Positions 40,223 to 49,364 are shown, counted from the first letter of the stretch. The stretch: DNA of 64,000 nucleotides from Leclercia sp. LSNIH1 (GCF_002902985.1 NZ_CP026167.1:2294001-2358000); one strand, 5' to 3'. Made by a program: numbers and translations. The notes: generated from the letters alone by a model not told the origin.

Positions 40223-41692
40223 TCAGATGCGGCCAACCTGGTAGCGATAGCCGTCGCCGTTGGCGACAAATTCCAGGCGGTGGGTGATACAGGCGGGCGC
40301 GTCTTCGGCATGGTGAGAAACAAACAGTAGCTGCGTTTCACCTTCGCTAATCAGGACATCAACAAAACGGCGAATAAGCTGGCGGTTCAGGGGATCCAGC
40401 CCCTGTAGCGGCTCGTCGAGGATCAGCAGCGTCGGGTGTTTCACCAGCGCGCGCACGATGAGTGCCAGCCGCTGCTGGCCCCACGACAGGCTGCTGAACG
40501 GGGCATCCGCAACCCGGTTATCCATCCCCAGAATATCCAGCCACTGCTGCGCCAGCTTGTGCTGCCGGTCAGACACCGCCTGATAAATCCCGATGGAGTC
40601 GAAATAACCGGACAGGATGACGTTGCGCACCGTGGTACTGACGCGGTAATCGAGGTGCAGGCTGCTGCTGACGTAGCCAATATGTTTTTTGATATCCCAG
40701 ATGGTTTCGCCGCTGCCGCGACGGCGGCCAAAGAGGGTGAGATCGTTGCTGTAGCCCTGGGGGTGATCCCCGGTAATGAGGCTAAGCAGGGTCGATTTCC
40801 CGGCGCCATTAGGGCCGACAATCTGCCAGTGCTCGCCGGGATTTACCGTCCAGCTTAACTGGTTGAGGATCGGACGATCGTTATAGGAGACCACGCCGTT
40901 ATTCAGCACAATCCGCGCCTCGCCCTCCGGCAAAGCGTGACGCGCAGACGGCGCATCCGGTTCGGGCAGGGTAATGCCGTTCAGTTTTTCACTGTGCGCC
41001 AGTTGGGCAATCAACGCCTGCTTCAGCAGAGCCGCTTTTTCGCCCACCGCCGTCAGGGTGCAGTCGGCCAACACTCCCGCGTGCTGGACAAAATCGGGGA
41101 TCTCGTCAAAACGGTTCAGCACCAGCACCAGGGTATAGCCCTGCTGATTAAGCGAGGCCAGCAGATCCGCCAGCTGGCTGCGGGATTGCACGTCGAGGCC
41201 GTCAAAAGGTTCATCCAGGATCAGCAGGTCGGGGTCGGCCATCAGGGCCTGGCACAGCAATGTTTTGCGGGTTTCACCGGTAGAAAGATACTTGAAACGT
41301 CTCTCCAGCAGGTAAGTGATGCCGAACTGTTCCGCCAGCTGGCGGCAACGGACGTCGTCTTTGATCTCGTCCTGAATGATTTCAGCGGCCGTTCGGCCAG
41401 TATCATCTTCATCGGGGCTGAGCATATCGGTGTTGTTACGCTGCCACTCGTCGCTGACCAGTTTCTGCAGTTGCTCGAAGGAGAGGCGGGTCACGCGGGT
41501 GAAACTGCTCTGGCGTTCGCCCTTCAGCAGCGTCAGCTCGCCAGCCAGGGCGCGGGCGACGGCAGATTTGCCGCTGCCGTTACTGCCCACAAAAGCCCAG
41601 CTTTCACCACCATTCAACGTAAAATCAGCGAGGGTGAGCGTGCGCGTGTCGCTAAGACGAAACGTGCCTTGCGAAATTTGCAATGATGACAT
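40223..41692 (-). CDS. modF: Molybdate-linked ABC ATPase ModF
   Basis: 489 aa (E. coli 490); two ABC ATPase domains in one chain. Domain 1 has Walker A GSNGSGKSAVA, signature LSTGETRK and Walker B LLILDEPFDG; domain 2 has GPNGAGKSTLL, LSWGQQRLAL and LLILDEPLQG. No membrane partner is encoded nearby. The exact role in molybdate metabolism is unclear. It lies 68 bp after modE on the same strand, as in E. coli. Confidence 0.96.
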   Translation of the reverse strand: MSSLQISQGTFRLSDTRTLTLADFTLNGGESWAFVGSNGSGKSAVARALAGELTLLKGERQSSFTRVTRLSFEQLQKLVSDEWQRNNTDMLSPDEDDTGRTAAEIIQDEIKDDVRCRQLAEQFGITYLLERRFKYLSTGETRKTLLCQALMADPDLLILDEPFDGLDVQSRSQLADLLASLNQQGYTLVLVLNRFDEIPDFVQHAGVLADCTLTAVGEKAALLKQALIAQLAHSEKLNGITLPEPDAPSARHALPEGEARIVLNNGVVSYNDRPILNQLSWTVNPGEHWQIVGPNGAGKSTLLSLITGDHPQGYSNDLTLFGRRRGSGETIWDIKKHIGYVSSSLHLDYRVSTTVRNVILSGYFDSIGIYQAVSDRQHKLAQQWLDILGMDNRVADAPFSSLSWGQQRLALIVRALVKHPTLLILDEPLQGLDPLNRQLIRRFVDVLISEGETQLLFVSHHAEDAPACITHRLEFVANGDGYRYQVGRI

Positions 41693-41760
41693 GATTTATC
41701 CCATTTTTTGCAGCAATAAGCATCAGGGATAACCCACTGTCGGCACACATGTCAATGCGC

Positions 41761-42549
41761 TTAGCACAACGTGGCGATAATCACCCGGTCGGCATTAAAA
41801 TATGCGGTCGCCTCAGCACCTTCTTCTAAATCCTGGCTCTGGGCCAGCGGCACGGTGGCGCAGAGCGTCTGGCCGTCGGGCAGGGTCATCAGCACTTCAC
41901 ACTGCTCGTCGCCACGGTCGATATGGTTGATAACTCCCTGTAGCTGGTTATCCGCCTGTTTTGCCGTTTCCCTGTCCAGCGTGATGTTGACCCATGGCGC
42001 TTTCAGCAGCACCAGCACCTCTTTGCCCTCATCCAGCCCCAGCCGCTTGCCGCTCTGGGCCGTAATGGCAACTTTCAGGCGGGTGGTGCCGTCGGCGAGT
42101 AAAATATCGACATGCTGCTGGACCTGGTCATCATCGCGGGCGGTGACCGTGCCAAACCACTGGTTGCGGGCGCTGGTTTGCAAAGAGAAACGCGAGATGG
42201 CGCCGAGCAGGCTGTCCAGCGGCAGGGCGTCGTCATCGCTTAAAACATCAAAGGCCTTTTGCTGGATCTGCGCCAGCAGGTCATAGAGCTGGATCAGCCG
42301 CTGCCCGTAGCGCGTCAGGATGGCACCGCCGCCGCCTTTGCCGCCGGTGGCGCGATCGACCAGGGTCTGTTCGCTCAGCGTGTTCATCTCGTTGATGGCA
42401 TCCCACGCGCTTTTATAGCTAATTCCGGCGTTTTTTGCCCCCTGGCTGATGGAGCCGGTTTGCTCAATTTGCTTGAGCAGGGCAATGCGGCGGGGATCGG
42501 CGAACAGTTTTTGCGAAAGACGTAGGGTGAGGAGAATTTCGGCCTGCAT
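41761..42549 (-). CDS. modE: Molybdate-responsive regulator ModE
   Basis: 262 aa, as in E. coli. The N-terminal winged helix (SISQGAKNAGISYKSAWDAINEMN, about residues 33-56) binds DNA. Two C-terminal MOP domains (about 125-190 and 200-262) bind molybdate. It represses modABC when molybdate is sufficient. It is divergent from acrZ and modABC. Confidence 0.97.
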   Translation of the reverse strand: MQAEILLTLRLSQKLFADPRRIALLKQIEQTGSISQGAKNAGISYKSAWDAINEMNTLSEQTLVDRATGGKGGGGAILTRYGQRLIQLYDLLAQIQQKAFDVLSDDDALPLDSLLGAISRFSLQTSARNQWFGTVTARDDDQVQQHVDILLADGTTRLKVAITAQSGKRLGLDEGKEVLVLLKAPWVNITLDRETAKQADNQLQGVINHIDRGDEQCEVLMTLPDGQTLCATVPLAQSQDLEEGAEATAYFNADRVIIATLC

Positions 42550-42677
42550 AACAATGTCCTGGCAAAAGGGTTATTGTGACGTAATTCGTTACCGGCGCAA
42601 ACTGTACCGCACAAAAGGGGATGTAATTCTCGCTTTTCCGGTTAGAATAAGGCAATTCACATTGTCTGGAGAAAGCC

Positions 42678-42827
42678 ATGTTAGAGTTGCTGAAAAGTCT
42701 GGTATTCGCCGTGATCATGGTACCAGTGGTGATGGCTATCATCCTCGGTGCCATCTACGGCCTGGGTGAGGTGTTCAACATCTTTTCCAATGTCGGCCAC
42801 AGAAAACAGCCGAAAAAACAGCATTAA
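42678..42827 (+). CDS. acrZ: AcrAB-TolC efflux accessory protein AcrZ
   Basis: 49 aa, formerly YbhT. A single hydrophobic helix ([20 protein letters not shown]...) followed by a polar tail ending in [10 protein letters not shown]. It is the small inner-membrane partner of AcrB. The helix is nearly unchanged from E. coli; the tail differs. GGAGAAAGCC precedes the ATG. Confidence 0.95.
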   Translation: MLELLKSLVFAVIMVPVVMAIILGAIYGLGEVFNIFSNVGHRKQPKKQH

Positions 42828-42836
42828 TTCCCTTTT

Positions 42837-42863
42837 AAAACGCCCGGTTCCGCCGGGCGTTTT
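42837..42863. terminator. Terminator after acrZ
   Basis: AAAA, stem CGCCCGG/CCGGGCG, loop TTCCG, TTTT. It has symmetric features, but only acrZ reads into it from the left. Confidence 0.8.
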
Positions 42864-42963
42864 GCTCTCAAGTTTCCCCCTTCCTCGCCGATACTATTTT
42901 CAGGACAAAATTGATCTACTCCCCGATCGGTACGATTTAACGCTGGGCAAACCTGACGGTTAT

Positions 42964-42987
42964 CGTTATATTTCAATTTATATAACG
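42964..42987. promoter_or_regulatory. ModE operator upstream of modA
   Basis: Inverted arms CGTTATAT and ATATAACG separated by TTCAATTT. This is the classic ModE site. It ends 19 bp before the modA ATG, so bound ModE would cover the promoter or leader. Confidence 0.88.
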
Positions 42988-43006
42988 GTCTTTGCAGGAG
43001 CTTTAA

Positions 43007-43783
43007 ATGAAACGTACATGGTCAGGATTGGTTACGGGCGTGACGCTGACACTCACGCTGGCCGGCCAGGCGCTGGCAGACGAAGGCAAGATCACCGTCT
43101 TTGCCGCCGCATCACTGACGAACGCAATGCAGGATATTGCCGCGGTGTATAAAAAAGAGAAAAACGTCGACGTGGTGTCGTCATTTGCCTCTTCGTCCAC
43201 TCTGGCGCGACAGATTGAAGCAGGCGCCCCTGCCGACCTCTTTATATCGGCCGATCAGAAGTGGATGGATTACGCCGTCGATAAAAAAGCGGTTGATGCG
43301 GCGAGCCGTGTCACCCTGCTCGGCAACAGCCTGGTTGTGGTGGCGCCGAAAGCCAGCGCCCAGAGCGAGGTGGCTATCAACAAGGAGACGCCCTGGAGCA
43401 GCCTGCTGAAAGGGGGGCGTCTGGCGGTGGGCGATCCGGAACACGTTCCGGCAGGCATTTACGCTAAAGAGGCGCTGCAAAAACTGGGTGCCTGGGAGAC
43501 GCTGGCTCCTGAACTGGCGCCTGCGGAAGATGTGCGCGGCGCGCTGGCACTGGTGGCGCGCAATGAAGCGCCGCTTGGGATCGTCTACGGTTCCGATGCG
43601 GTTGCTGAAAAAGGGGTGAAAGTGGTGGGTACGTTCCCTGAAGACTCGCATAAGAAAGTGGAATATCCTGTGGCCATCATTGATGGACATAAAAACGCAA
43701 CCGTCAGCGCCTTTTACGATTATCTGAAGGGGCCGCAGGCGTCTGCCATCTTTAAACGTTACGGATTTACGACGCACGAATGA
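43007..43783 (+). CDS. modA: Molybdate-binding periplasmic protein ModA
   Basis: 258 aa (E. coli 257). The signal peptide ends at GQALA (residue 24) before DEGKITVF. The oxyanion-site residues lie in FAAASLTNAMQDI and SSSTLARQIEAGAPADLFISAD. It delivers molybdate or tungstate to ModBC. It overlaps modB by 4 nt. Confidence 0.97.
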   Translation: MKRTWSGLVTGVTLTLTLAGQALADEGKITVFAAASLTNAMQDIAAVYKKEKNVDVVSSFASSSTLARQIEAGAPADLFISADQKWMDYAVDKKAVDAASRVTLLGNSLVVVAPKASAQSEVAINKETPWSSLLKGGRLAVGDPEHVPAGIYAKEALQKLGAWETLAPELAPAEDVRGALALVARNEAPLGIVYGSDAVAEKGVKVVGTFPEDSHKKVEYPVAIIDGHKNATVSAFYDYLKGPQASAIFKRYGFTTHE

Positions 43784-44469
43784 TATTGACCGATCCCGAA
43801 TGGCAGGCCGTGCTGCTGAGCCTGAAAGTCTCTTCCCTCGCGGTTGCATTGAGTTTGCCCTTTGGGATCTTTTTCGCCTGGTTACTGGTTCGCTGTCAGT
43901 TTCCGGGCAAAGCACTCCTCGACAGTATTTTGCACCTTCCTCTGGTGCTGCCGCCGGTGGTGGTAGGGTATCTGCTGCTGATTGCCATGGGGCGGCGCGG
44001 TTTTATCGGCGAGCGCCTGTATGAGTGGTTTGGCATTAGCTTTGCCTTCAGCTGGCGCGGCGCCGTGCTGGCGGCGGCGGTGATGTCATTCCCGCTGATG
44101 GTACGGGCGATCCGCCTGGCGCTGGAAGGGGTCGATCTTAAACTTGAACAGGCGGCCCGTACCCTCGGGGCCGGGCGCTGGCGCGTCTTTTTCACCATTA
44201 CGCTTCCCCTGACGCTGCCGGGCATTATTGTCGGCACGGTGCTGGCATTTGCCCGCTCGCTGGGGGAGTTTGGCGCCACCATCACTTTTGTTTCCAACAT
44301 TCCGGGCGAAACACGCACTCTCCCGTCGGCCATGTATACCCTGATCCAGACCCCGGGTGGCGAGGGGGCTGCGGCGCGGTTGTGCCTGATCTCCATTGTG
44401 CTGGCGCTGGTGTCGCTGCTGGTGTCGGAGTGGCTGGCGCGCATCAGCCGTGAACGGATGGGGAAATAA
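43780..44469 (+). CDS. modB: Molybdate ABC transporter permease ModB
   Basis: 229 aa, as in E. coli, with five spans. The cytoplasmic EAA loop, [21 protein letters not shown], couples to ModC. The start overlaps the modA stop (ATGA). Confidence 0.97.
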   Translation: MILTDPEWQAVLLSLKVSSLAVALSLPFGIFFAWLLVRCQFPGKALLDSILHLPLVLPPVVVGYLLLIAMGRRGFIGERLYEWFGISFAFSWRGAVLAAAVMSFPLMVRAIRLALEGVDLKLEQAARTLGAGRWRVFFTITLPLTLPGIIVGTVLAFARSLGEFGATITFVSNIPGETRTLPSAMYTLIQTPGGEGAAARLCLISIVLALVSLLVSEWLARISRERMGK

Positions 44470-44471
44470 TC

Positions 44472-45530
44472 ATGCTGGAACTCAATTTTACCCAGACGCT
44501 GGGCGATCACTGCCTGACCCTCAACGAAACCCTGCCAGCCAGCGGCATTACCGCCATTTTTGGCGTCTCCGGCGCGGGCAAAACGTCGCTAATCAACGCG
44601 ATAAGCGGGCTGACGCGACCTCAGACGGGGCGGATCGTACTCAACGATCGGGTGCTGAACGATGCCGAAAAGCGTATTTTTCTCGCGCCAGAAAAGCGCC
44701 GGATTGGTTATGTCTTCCAGGACGCCAGGCTGTTTCCCCATTACAAAGTACTGGGTAACCTGCGTTACGGCATGGCGAAAAGCATGGCCGGGCAGTTCGA
44801 TAAGCTGGTGGCTTTGCTGGGCATTGAGCACCTGCTTGACCGGCTGCCGTCGTCGCTGTCGGGCGGCGAAAAGCAGCGCGTGGCGATAGGCCGGGCGCTG
44901 CTTACTGCCCCGGAACTGCTGCTGCTGGACGAACCGCTGGCCTCCCTCGATATCCCCCGTAAGCGCGAGCTGCTGCCTTATCTGCAGCGCCTGGCCCGCG
45001 AAATCAACATCCCGATGCTCTATGTGAGCCATTCGCTGGATGAGATCCTGCATCTGGCCGATAAGGTACTGGTGCTGGAAAATGGCAGCGTGAAAGCGTT
45101 CGGTAATCTGGAAGAGGTGTGGGGGAGCAGCGTAATGCATCCCTGGCTGCCGCAGGAGCAGCAAAGCAGCATTCTGAAGGTGAGCGTGCTGGAACACCAT
45201 CCGCACTATGCCATGACCGCCCTGGCTATCGGCGATCAGCATGTCTGGGTCAACAAGCTGGATAAACCGCTGCAAACCAACCTGCGCATTCGCATTCAGG
45301 CGTCCGATGTCTCGCTGGTACTCCAGCCGCCGCTACAGAGCAGCATCCGTAATATTCTGCGCGCCAAGGTCGCCCAGTGTTACGACGACAACGGTCAGGT
45401 GGAGGTGCAGCTGGAGATTGGCAGCCGCACGCTGTGGGCCCGCATCAGCCCGTGGGCCAGAGATGAACTGGGGATCAAACCTGGCCTCTGGCTCTACGCG
45501 CAGATCAAGAGCGTCTCCATCACCACCTGA
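44472..45530 (+). CDS. modC: Molybdate ABC transporter ATPase ModC
   Basis: 352 aa, as in E. coli. Walker [11 protein letters not shown] (about residues 31-40), signature [15 protein letters not shown], Walker [15 protein letters not shown]-terminal MOP domain (about 290-352) can bind molybdate and regulate transport. It starts 2 nt after modB. The end abuts the convergent ybhA stop. Confidence 0.97.
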   Translation: MLELNFTQTLGDHCLTLNETLPASGITAIFGVSGAGKTSLINAISGLTRPQTGRIVLNDRVLNDAEKRIFLAPEKRRIGYVFQDARLFPHYKVLGNLRYGMAKSMAGQFDKLVALLGIEHLLDRLPSSLSGGEKQRVAIGRALLTAPELLLLDEPLASLDIPRKRELLPYLQRLAREINIPMLYVSHSLDEILHLADKVLVLENGSVKAFGNLEEVWGSSVMHPWLPQEQQSSILKVSVLEHHPHYAMTALAIGDQHVWVNKLDKPLQTNLRIRIQASDVSLVLQPPLQSSIRNILRAKVAQCYDDNGQVEVQLEIGSRTLWARISPWARDELGIKPGLWLYAQIKSVSITT

Positions 45531-46349
45531 TCACAGCAGACGGGTATAGATAAATTCGGCGATGCTGTTGGTGGTGTTATCGCCGATCACCACATTCGCG
45601 CGCGCTTTGACGGCGTCGTCCGCATTCCCCATCGCCACTCCGGTACCAGCCGCTTCCAGCATGCTGATGTCATTGTAGTTATCGCCAAAGGCAATGACGT
45701 CCTTCATAGAGCCGCCGATGGATTCCACATACTCCGTCAGGCGTTTCCCCTTGCTGTTGCCTTTACGGGCGATATCCACCTGATCGTGCCACGACCATTC
45801 GCACTCCAGCCCCAGCGTCTGCTCAACCTGTGTGGCAAAGTCGTTGAGTTTGCCTGTGTCCTCACCGGTCAGGGCAAATTTCCAGATCGCGTTGACCTCA
45901 CGGGCGGCCTGGGCGAGGGACGGCACCTGCGTGAAGACCGGGCGCTGCGCTTCCGGCAGCGCCTGTGCCCAGTTGCTGGTGCGAATCACGTGGCCGGTAG
46001 GACGCTCGTACAGCATCGCGTCGTCAACATACATCAGGCCGTGAATGGCATGCTCATCGAGCAGATCGATCAGTTGCAGCGCCTGCGGAACCGGTAAGGG
46101 ATCGGCTTGCAGAACCTTTTTTGCTTGATAATCATACAAATAGGTTCCATTACAACAAATTGCAGGTGTATCTAACGCCAGTGCCTGATAAAAAGGATGA
46201 ATAGCAACGTGATGCCGACCCGTCACGATGAGGAGTTGATATCCCACCTCCTGGGCACGCTTCAGTGCTTCAAGCGAAGAGGGGAGCAGGGTTTTTTGCG
46301 GCGTTAACAGCGTACCGTCTAAATCCAGTGCAATCACACGCGAGGTCAT
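45531..46349 (-). CDS. ybhA: HAD-family phosphatase YbhA
   Basis: 272 aa, Cof-type HAD phosphatase. Motif I DLDGTLLTPQ, motif II VTGRH and the acidic motif IV AFGDNYNDISML are complete, with a C2-type cap in the middle. The E. coli homologue hydrolyses pyridoxal phosphate and other sugar phosphates in vitro. Confidence 0.95.
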   Translation of the reverse strand: MTSRVIALDLDGTLLTPQKTLLPSSLEALKRAQEVGYQLLIVTGRHHVAIHPFYQALALDTPAICCNGTYLYDYQAKKVLQADPLPVPQALQLIDLLDEHAIHGLMYVDDAMLYERPTGHVIRTSNWAQALPEAQRPVFTQVPSLAQAAREVNAIWKFALTGEDTGKLNDFATQVEQTLGLECEWSWHDQVDIARKGNSKGKRLTEYVESIGGSMKDVIAFGDNYNDISMLEAAGTGVAMGNADDAVKARANVVIGDNTTNSIAEFIYTRLL

Positions 46350-46502
46350 TTGATATTCCGGGTTAATGTTGAAAGGAGGGGATGCGCAGATGGTACACCG
46401 TGCAAGTAACGCTGCAAAATTCCTGGTTAAAATTCAGCATTCACCGTTAAAAACGACTATCCTGGTACATTACTTTTACGCGCAGTGAGGAAAGGAGCAT
46501 TC

Positions 46503-47498
46503 ATGAAACAAACCGTTTATACCGCCAGTCCTGAAAGCCAGCAGATCCATGTCTGGCGTCTGAATCCCGAAGGTTCGCTCACCCTGGTTCAGGTTGTCGA
46601 TGTTCCCGGCCAGGTTCAGCCGATGGTGATCAGCCCGGATAAACGTTTCCTGTATGTGGGTGTTCGCCCGGAGTTCCGCGTGCTCGCGTACCGTATCTCG
46701 CCTGAAGATGGCGCTCTGACATACACGGCCGAAGCCGCGCTGCCCGGCAGCCCGACGCATATCTCCACCGATCTGCAGGGACGCTTCATTTTTAGCGGCT
46801 CCTACAATGCCGGCTGCGTCAGCGTAACCCGTCTGGATGATGGTATTCCTGGCGAAACCGTTGAGGTGGTTGAAGGGCTGGAAGGGTGCCACTCGGCGAA
46901 CATCTCCCCGGATAACCGCACTCTGTGGGTGCCGGCGCTGAAGCAGGATCGCATCTGCCTGTTTACGCTGGGTGATGACGGCAAGCTGACCGCGCAGAAC
47001 CCGGCGGAAGTGGCTACCGTTGAAGGGGCCGGGCCGCGTCATATGGCATTCCATCCGAATCAGCAGTACGCCTACGTGGTGAATGAGCTGAACTGCACGG
47101 TAGACGTCTGGGCCTTGCGCGATCCGCACGGCAAGATTGAGTGCGTGCAGACCCTGGACATGATGCCGTCTGATTTCACCGATACCCGTTGGGGGGCAGA
47201 TATCCATATCACACCTGATGGCCGTCACCTCTATACCTGTGACCGTACCTCCAGCCTGATCACCGTGTTTAGTGTTTCGGAAGATGGTAGCGTGCTGGCT
47301 ATCGAAGGCTTCCAGCCAACCGAAACGCAGCCGCGCGGCTTCAACGTCGATCACAGCGGTAAATTCCTGATTGCGGCGGGGCAAAAATCGCACCATATCG
47401 CGCTGTATGAAATTCAGGGTGAGCAGGGGCTGCTTGAAGAGATGGGACGTTACGCCGTCGGCCAGGGGCCAATGTGGGTGGTGGTTAACGCGCACTAA
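46503..47498 (+). CDS. pgl: 6-phosphogluconolactonase Pgl
   Basis: 331 aa, as in E. coli YbhE/Pgl. Seven-bladed beta-propeller lactonase of the pentose phosphate pathway. Propeller motifs include [55 protein letters not shown] and [17 protein letters not shown]. The frame is open to 46485, but AAAGGAG at 46492-46498 and the N terminus MKQTVY fix the start at 46503. It is divergent from ybhA (153-bp gap). Confidence 0.97.
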   Translation: MKQTVYTASPESQQIHVWRLNPEGSLTLVQVVDVPGQVQPMVISPDKRFLYVGVRPEFRVLAYRISPEDGALTYTAEAALPGSPTHISTDLQGRFIFSGSYNAGCVSVTRLDDGIPGETVEVVEGLEGCHSANISPDNRTLWVPALKQDRICLFTLGDDGKLTAQNPAEVATVEGAGPRHMAFHPNQQYAYVVNELNCTVDVWALRDPHGKIECVQTLDMMPSDFTDTRWGADIHITPDGRHLYTCDRTSSLITVFSVSEDGSVLAIEGFQPTETQPRGFNVDHSGKFLIAAGQKSHHIALYEIQGEQGLLEEMGRYAVGQGPMWVVVNAH

Positions 47499-47510
47499 GA
47501 CGGATGAAAT

Positions 47511-47540
47511 AAAAAAACCTCGCGAATGCGAGGTTTTTTT
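47511..47540. terminator. Bidirectional terminator after pgl
   Basis: A7, stem ACCTCGC/GCGAGGT, loop GAAT, T7. Plus-strand reads end pgl; minus-strand reads would end the antitoxin-like RNA described next. Confidence 0.9.
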
Positions 47541-47560
47541 ATGCCCGGTGGTAGCCGGGT

Positions 47561-47582
47561 GAGCACATCAACATAAACCAAC
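47561..47582 (-). repeat. Direct repeat copy 1 (antisense seed)
   Basis: 22 nt starting GAGCACATCAACATAAACC on the plus strand, identical to 47852-47873. Read from the minus strand it would be the pairing segment of the antisense RNA. Beyond the 22 nt, GCC pairs again after one bulged base. Confidence 0.9.
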
Positions 47583-47726
47583 CGCCTTATATTAGCGTCG
47601 TACTGACCCTTTGCACAACGTCAGTTGCTTAATCCTGGAAGAGTGACTCGTAGTGATATTAACTTAAATGTTTGAATAATATTGATTTTAACCGCGCTCC
47701 TTTATAAATTCCTATTTGATAAAAGA

Positions 47727-47759
47727 CTGTTTAAATATCCAGTCTCGTCTGCTTATAAT
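47727..47759 (+). promoter_or_regulatory. LexA-type box and promoter of the TisB-like toxin
   Basis: CTGTTTAAATATCCAG (47727-47742) fits CTG-N10-CAG and differs from CTGT-N8-ACAG at one base. A perfect TATAAT follows at 47754-47759, so bound LexA would cover the -35 region. The transcript would begin near 47766 and have a leader of about 170 nt, like tisAB. Confidence 0.65.
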
Positions 47760-47776
47760 CAGAACTGTTGGTGTAG

Positions 47777-47923
47777 ATGTGTGGCAGTCCGCAATCTGGG
47801 ATCACTTTTAAGTCCTGGCTGGCGGGTGGTGCCGTCAGTGCCTTAACTGCGGAGCACATCAACATAAACCAACGCCCACTGGCGACAGGCAGCGGAAAGG
47901 TAAGTCAGTGGAAGTGCTCCTGA
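47777..47923 (+). other. tisA-like upstream frame (48 codons)
   Basis: ATG at 47777, 48 codons, TGA at 47921, ending 4 nt before the toxin's ribosome site. It starts MCGSPQSGITFKSWLAGG and spans the antisense pairing site. In E. coli a non-translated frame, tisA, lies in the same place. I see no ribosome site before it, so it may be non-coding. Confidence 0.3.
47852..47873 (+). repeat. Direct repeat copy 2 (antisense target in toxin leader)
   Basis: Identical to 47561-47582. It lies 53 nt before the toxin Shine-Dalgarno, the kind of distance at which IstR-1 blocks the ribosome standby site on tisB mRNA. Confidence 0.9.
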
Positions 47924-47938
47924 CCCAAGGAGTGGCGT

Positions 47939-48028
47939 ATGAGCATGATGGGATGGATAATTCTGTTCCTGCAACTCATGGTTGCAGTTCTGCAACTGCT
48001 GGATGCGTATCTTAAAACCGGTGCCTGA
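47939..48028 (+). CDS. TisB-like small membrane toxin
   Basis: 29 codons, too short for usual gene callers. The peptide begins MSMMGWIILFLQLMVAVLQL and ends LDAYLKTGA. E. coli TisB, also 29 aa, ends IVAALQLLDAVLKYLK; I count 15 identities in a gap-free alignment to TisB as I remember it, including Asp22 and Lys26. TisB inserts into the inner membrane and collapses proton motive force after DNA damage. A good AAGGAG sits 6 nt before the ATG. It can pair with CTCCT at 47917-47921 in a hairpin, so the ribosome site is probably masked. Confidence 0.75.
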   Translation: MSMMGWIILFLQLMVAVLQLLDAYLKTGA

Positions 48029-48047
48029 CGTGTTCAGCCGCAGCATT

Positions 48048-48071
48048 AAGGGGGAGTTGCTCCCCCTTTTT
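48048..48071 (+). terminator. Terminator of the TisB-like gene
   Basis: Stem AAGGGGGA/TCCCCCTT, loop GTTGC, ending in a T-run that continues to 48071. It lies 20 nt after the toxin stop and 10 bp before the convergent ybhC stop. Confidence 0.88.
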
Positions 48072-48080
48072 GCTAAATAT

Positions 48081-49364
48081 TTACTGCTTCGGCTCTGCGA
48101 TCACTTTACTTCCCACGCCGCGGTTGTTGTATTCCCACATGCGGTTGAAGTTAGCGTCGTTGAGGTTACGCTGCACGTTGCCTTTCTCATCCACCGCACC
48201 GGTGTTACCCGCATACGGACGCTGAGAGATGGCGGCGTTGCCCCACGGTTTAGCCATATTAAAGCCTTCGTTGATCACGCTGTCGCGGATCACCACCTGA
48301 CCGTTAGTGGCGGAATCGACATCCAGGGAGCGGCCGAGTTGTGCCACGCCGTCGCCCATCGCGGTAAAGCGGCTGTTCACTGCCAGGAAGCCGTAGAACA
48401 GATTGGACTGCGTCGCAGGGGCGAAGACGTAGCCTTCCTGCTGGGTACGGGTGTTCATGACGCGGAAATCGGTGTTATCAAACACCACGGCACCGCGACC
48501 AGAAACCATATCCACATCCCCTTCAATGTAGCTGTTGGTCACCAGCGTACGGGTGATACGGTTGTTTTTCAGGGTGTTGTCAACGCCGCTGTTAGTGACG
48601 AAGAAGGTGTTCTGGCGACCCAGAATGTTCACCTTGTCGATTTGCACCCGATCGCCATCGCTGCGCAGAGCCACCGCCTGGTGGTTTCCGGCATCCACGC
48701 TGTCACCCAGATTGTTTTCAATGGTCAGGTTCTGCAGCTGCAGACCGTTGTTCTGCGACCAGAAGACCGCGGAACACATCAGGCCAACGGTGGCGCTGTG
48801 CTTGCTCTGGCAACGGTCGAACATATACCAGGCCGGTTTGCCCGGCATATATTTGCCGCCCGGGTTAACCAGGTGACGCCAGGTTGCGGTGTCGATCTCG
48901 GAGTCGATCGCCAGACCAATTTTGACATCGATCGGTTTTTCACCCGTACCGTAGATCGTCACGCTCCCCGGCGCGGCGGGCACATACACAGTACCTTCGT
49001 ATTCGCCCGGTAAAATGGCGATGTACTGACGGGAGCTGCTGTGCTTAGCAATGGCAGCATCGACTGCCGCCTGGATGGAGGTGTGCGTCACGCCCTGGGT
49101 TCCCGCCGGGCCAACCACAAAGTTCGGCTGCTCAGGCAGGCGGATGGCATAAGGACTCCACGGCGCCGCGTTCGGATCCATGGCCGTAAAGTAGCGAGCC
49201 TGCTGGAAGTTTTTCGCTTCGTCAGCGGAGAGGATCGGACGGGAAGCCGTGCCCGGCGCAACCTGCTCTGATGGCAGTTGATCCGGCGGAGTAGAGCTGC
49301 ACGCCGATAACGTCACGCCAAATGCGAGTGCCAGCGCCAGACGAGAAATCCTGGAAATGTTCAA
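48081..49364 (-). CDS. ybhC: Outer-membrane lipoprotein YbhC, pectinesterase family (TTG start)
   Basis: 427 aa, as in E. coli, with a TTG start at 49364 placed 6 nt after AGGAG. An upstream in-frame TTG at 49379 would put that ribosome site inside the gene. The lipobox LSAC with SSTPPDQ following points to the outer membrane. The CE8 parallel beta-helix fold shows LGRQNTFFV, SYIEGDVDMVSGRGAVVFDN and LGRSLD. The natural substrate of the enteric protein is not established. Confidence 0.93.
   Translation of the reverse strand: MNISRISRLALALAFGVTLSACSSTPPDQLPSEQVAPGTASRPILSADEAKNFQQARYFTAMDPNAAPWSPYAIRLPEQPNFVVGPAGTQGVTHTSIQAAVDAAIAKHSSSRQYIAILPGEYEGTVYVPAAPGSVTIYGTGEKPIDVKIGLAIDSEIDTATWRHLVNPGGKYMPGKPAWYMFDRCQSKHSATVGLMCSAVFWSQNNGLQLQNLTIENNLGDSVDAGNHQAVALRSDGDRVQIDKVNILGRQNTFFVTNSGVDNTLKNNRITRTLVTNSYIEGDVDMVSGRGAVVFDNTDFRVMNTRTQQEGYVFAPATQSNLFYGFLAVNSRFTAMGDGVAQLGRSLDVDSATNGQVVIRDSVINEGFNMAKPWGNAAISQRPYAGNTGAVDEKGNVQRNLNDANFNRMWEYNNRGVGSKVIAEPKQ

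Larger units (their letters stand above)
47511..47583 (-). ncRNA. IstR-like antisense RNA (predicted)
   Basis: Predicted minus-strand RNA of about 73 nt. A promoter can be read on the minus strand: TTGTGC (47613-47618), an 18-bp spacer and TAATAT (47589-47594), giving a 5' end near 47583. The 5' end would read GGUUGGUUUAUGUUGAUGUG. It is followed by a hairpin CCCGG/CCGGG and the pgl terminator hairpin with its T-run. Positions 47561-47582 are the exact antisense of the toxin mRNA at 47852-47873. Size, layout and pairing resemble IstR-1 of E. coli. It rests on sequence only. Confidence 0.6.

Noticed and set aside
46476..47495. 339-codon minus-strand frame opposite pgl
   Set aside because: Shadow frame; pgl on the plus strand is unmistakable.
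47982..49013. 343-codon plus-strand frame opposite ybhC
   Set aside because: Shadow of ybhC; its first part overlaps the TisB-like gene's terminator in another frame.
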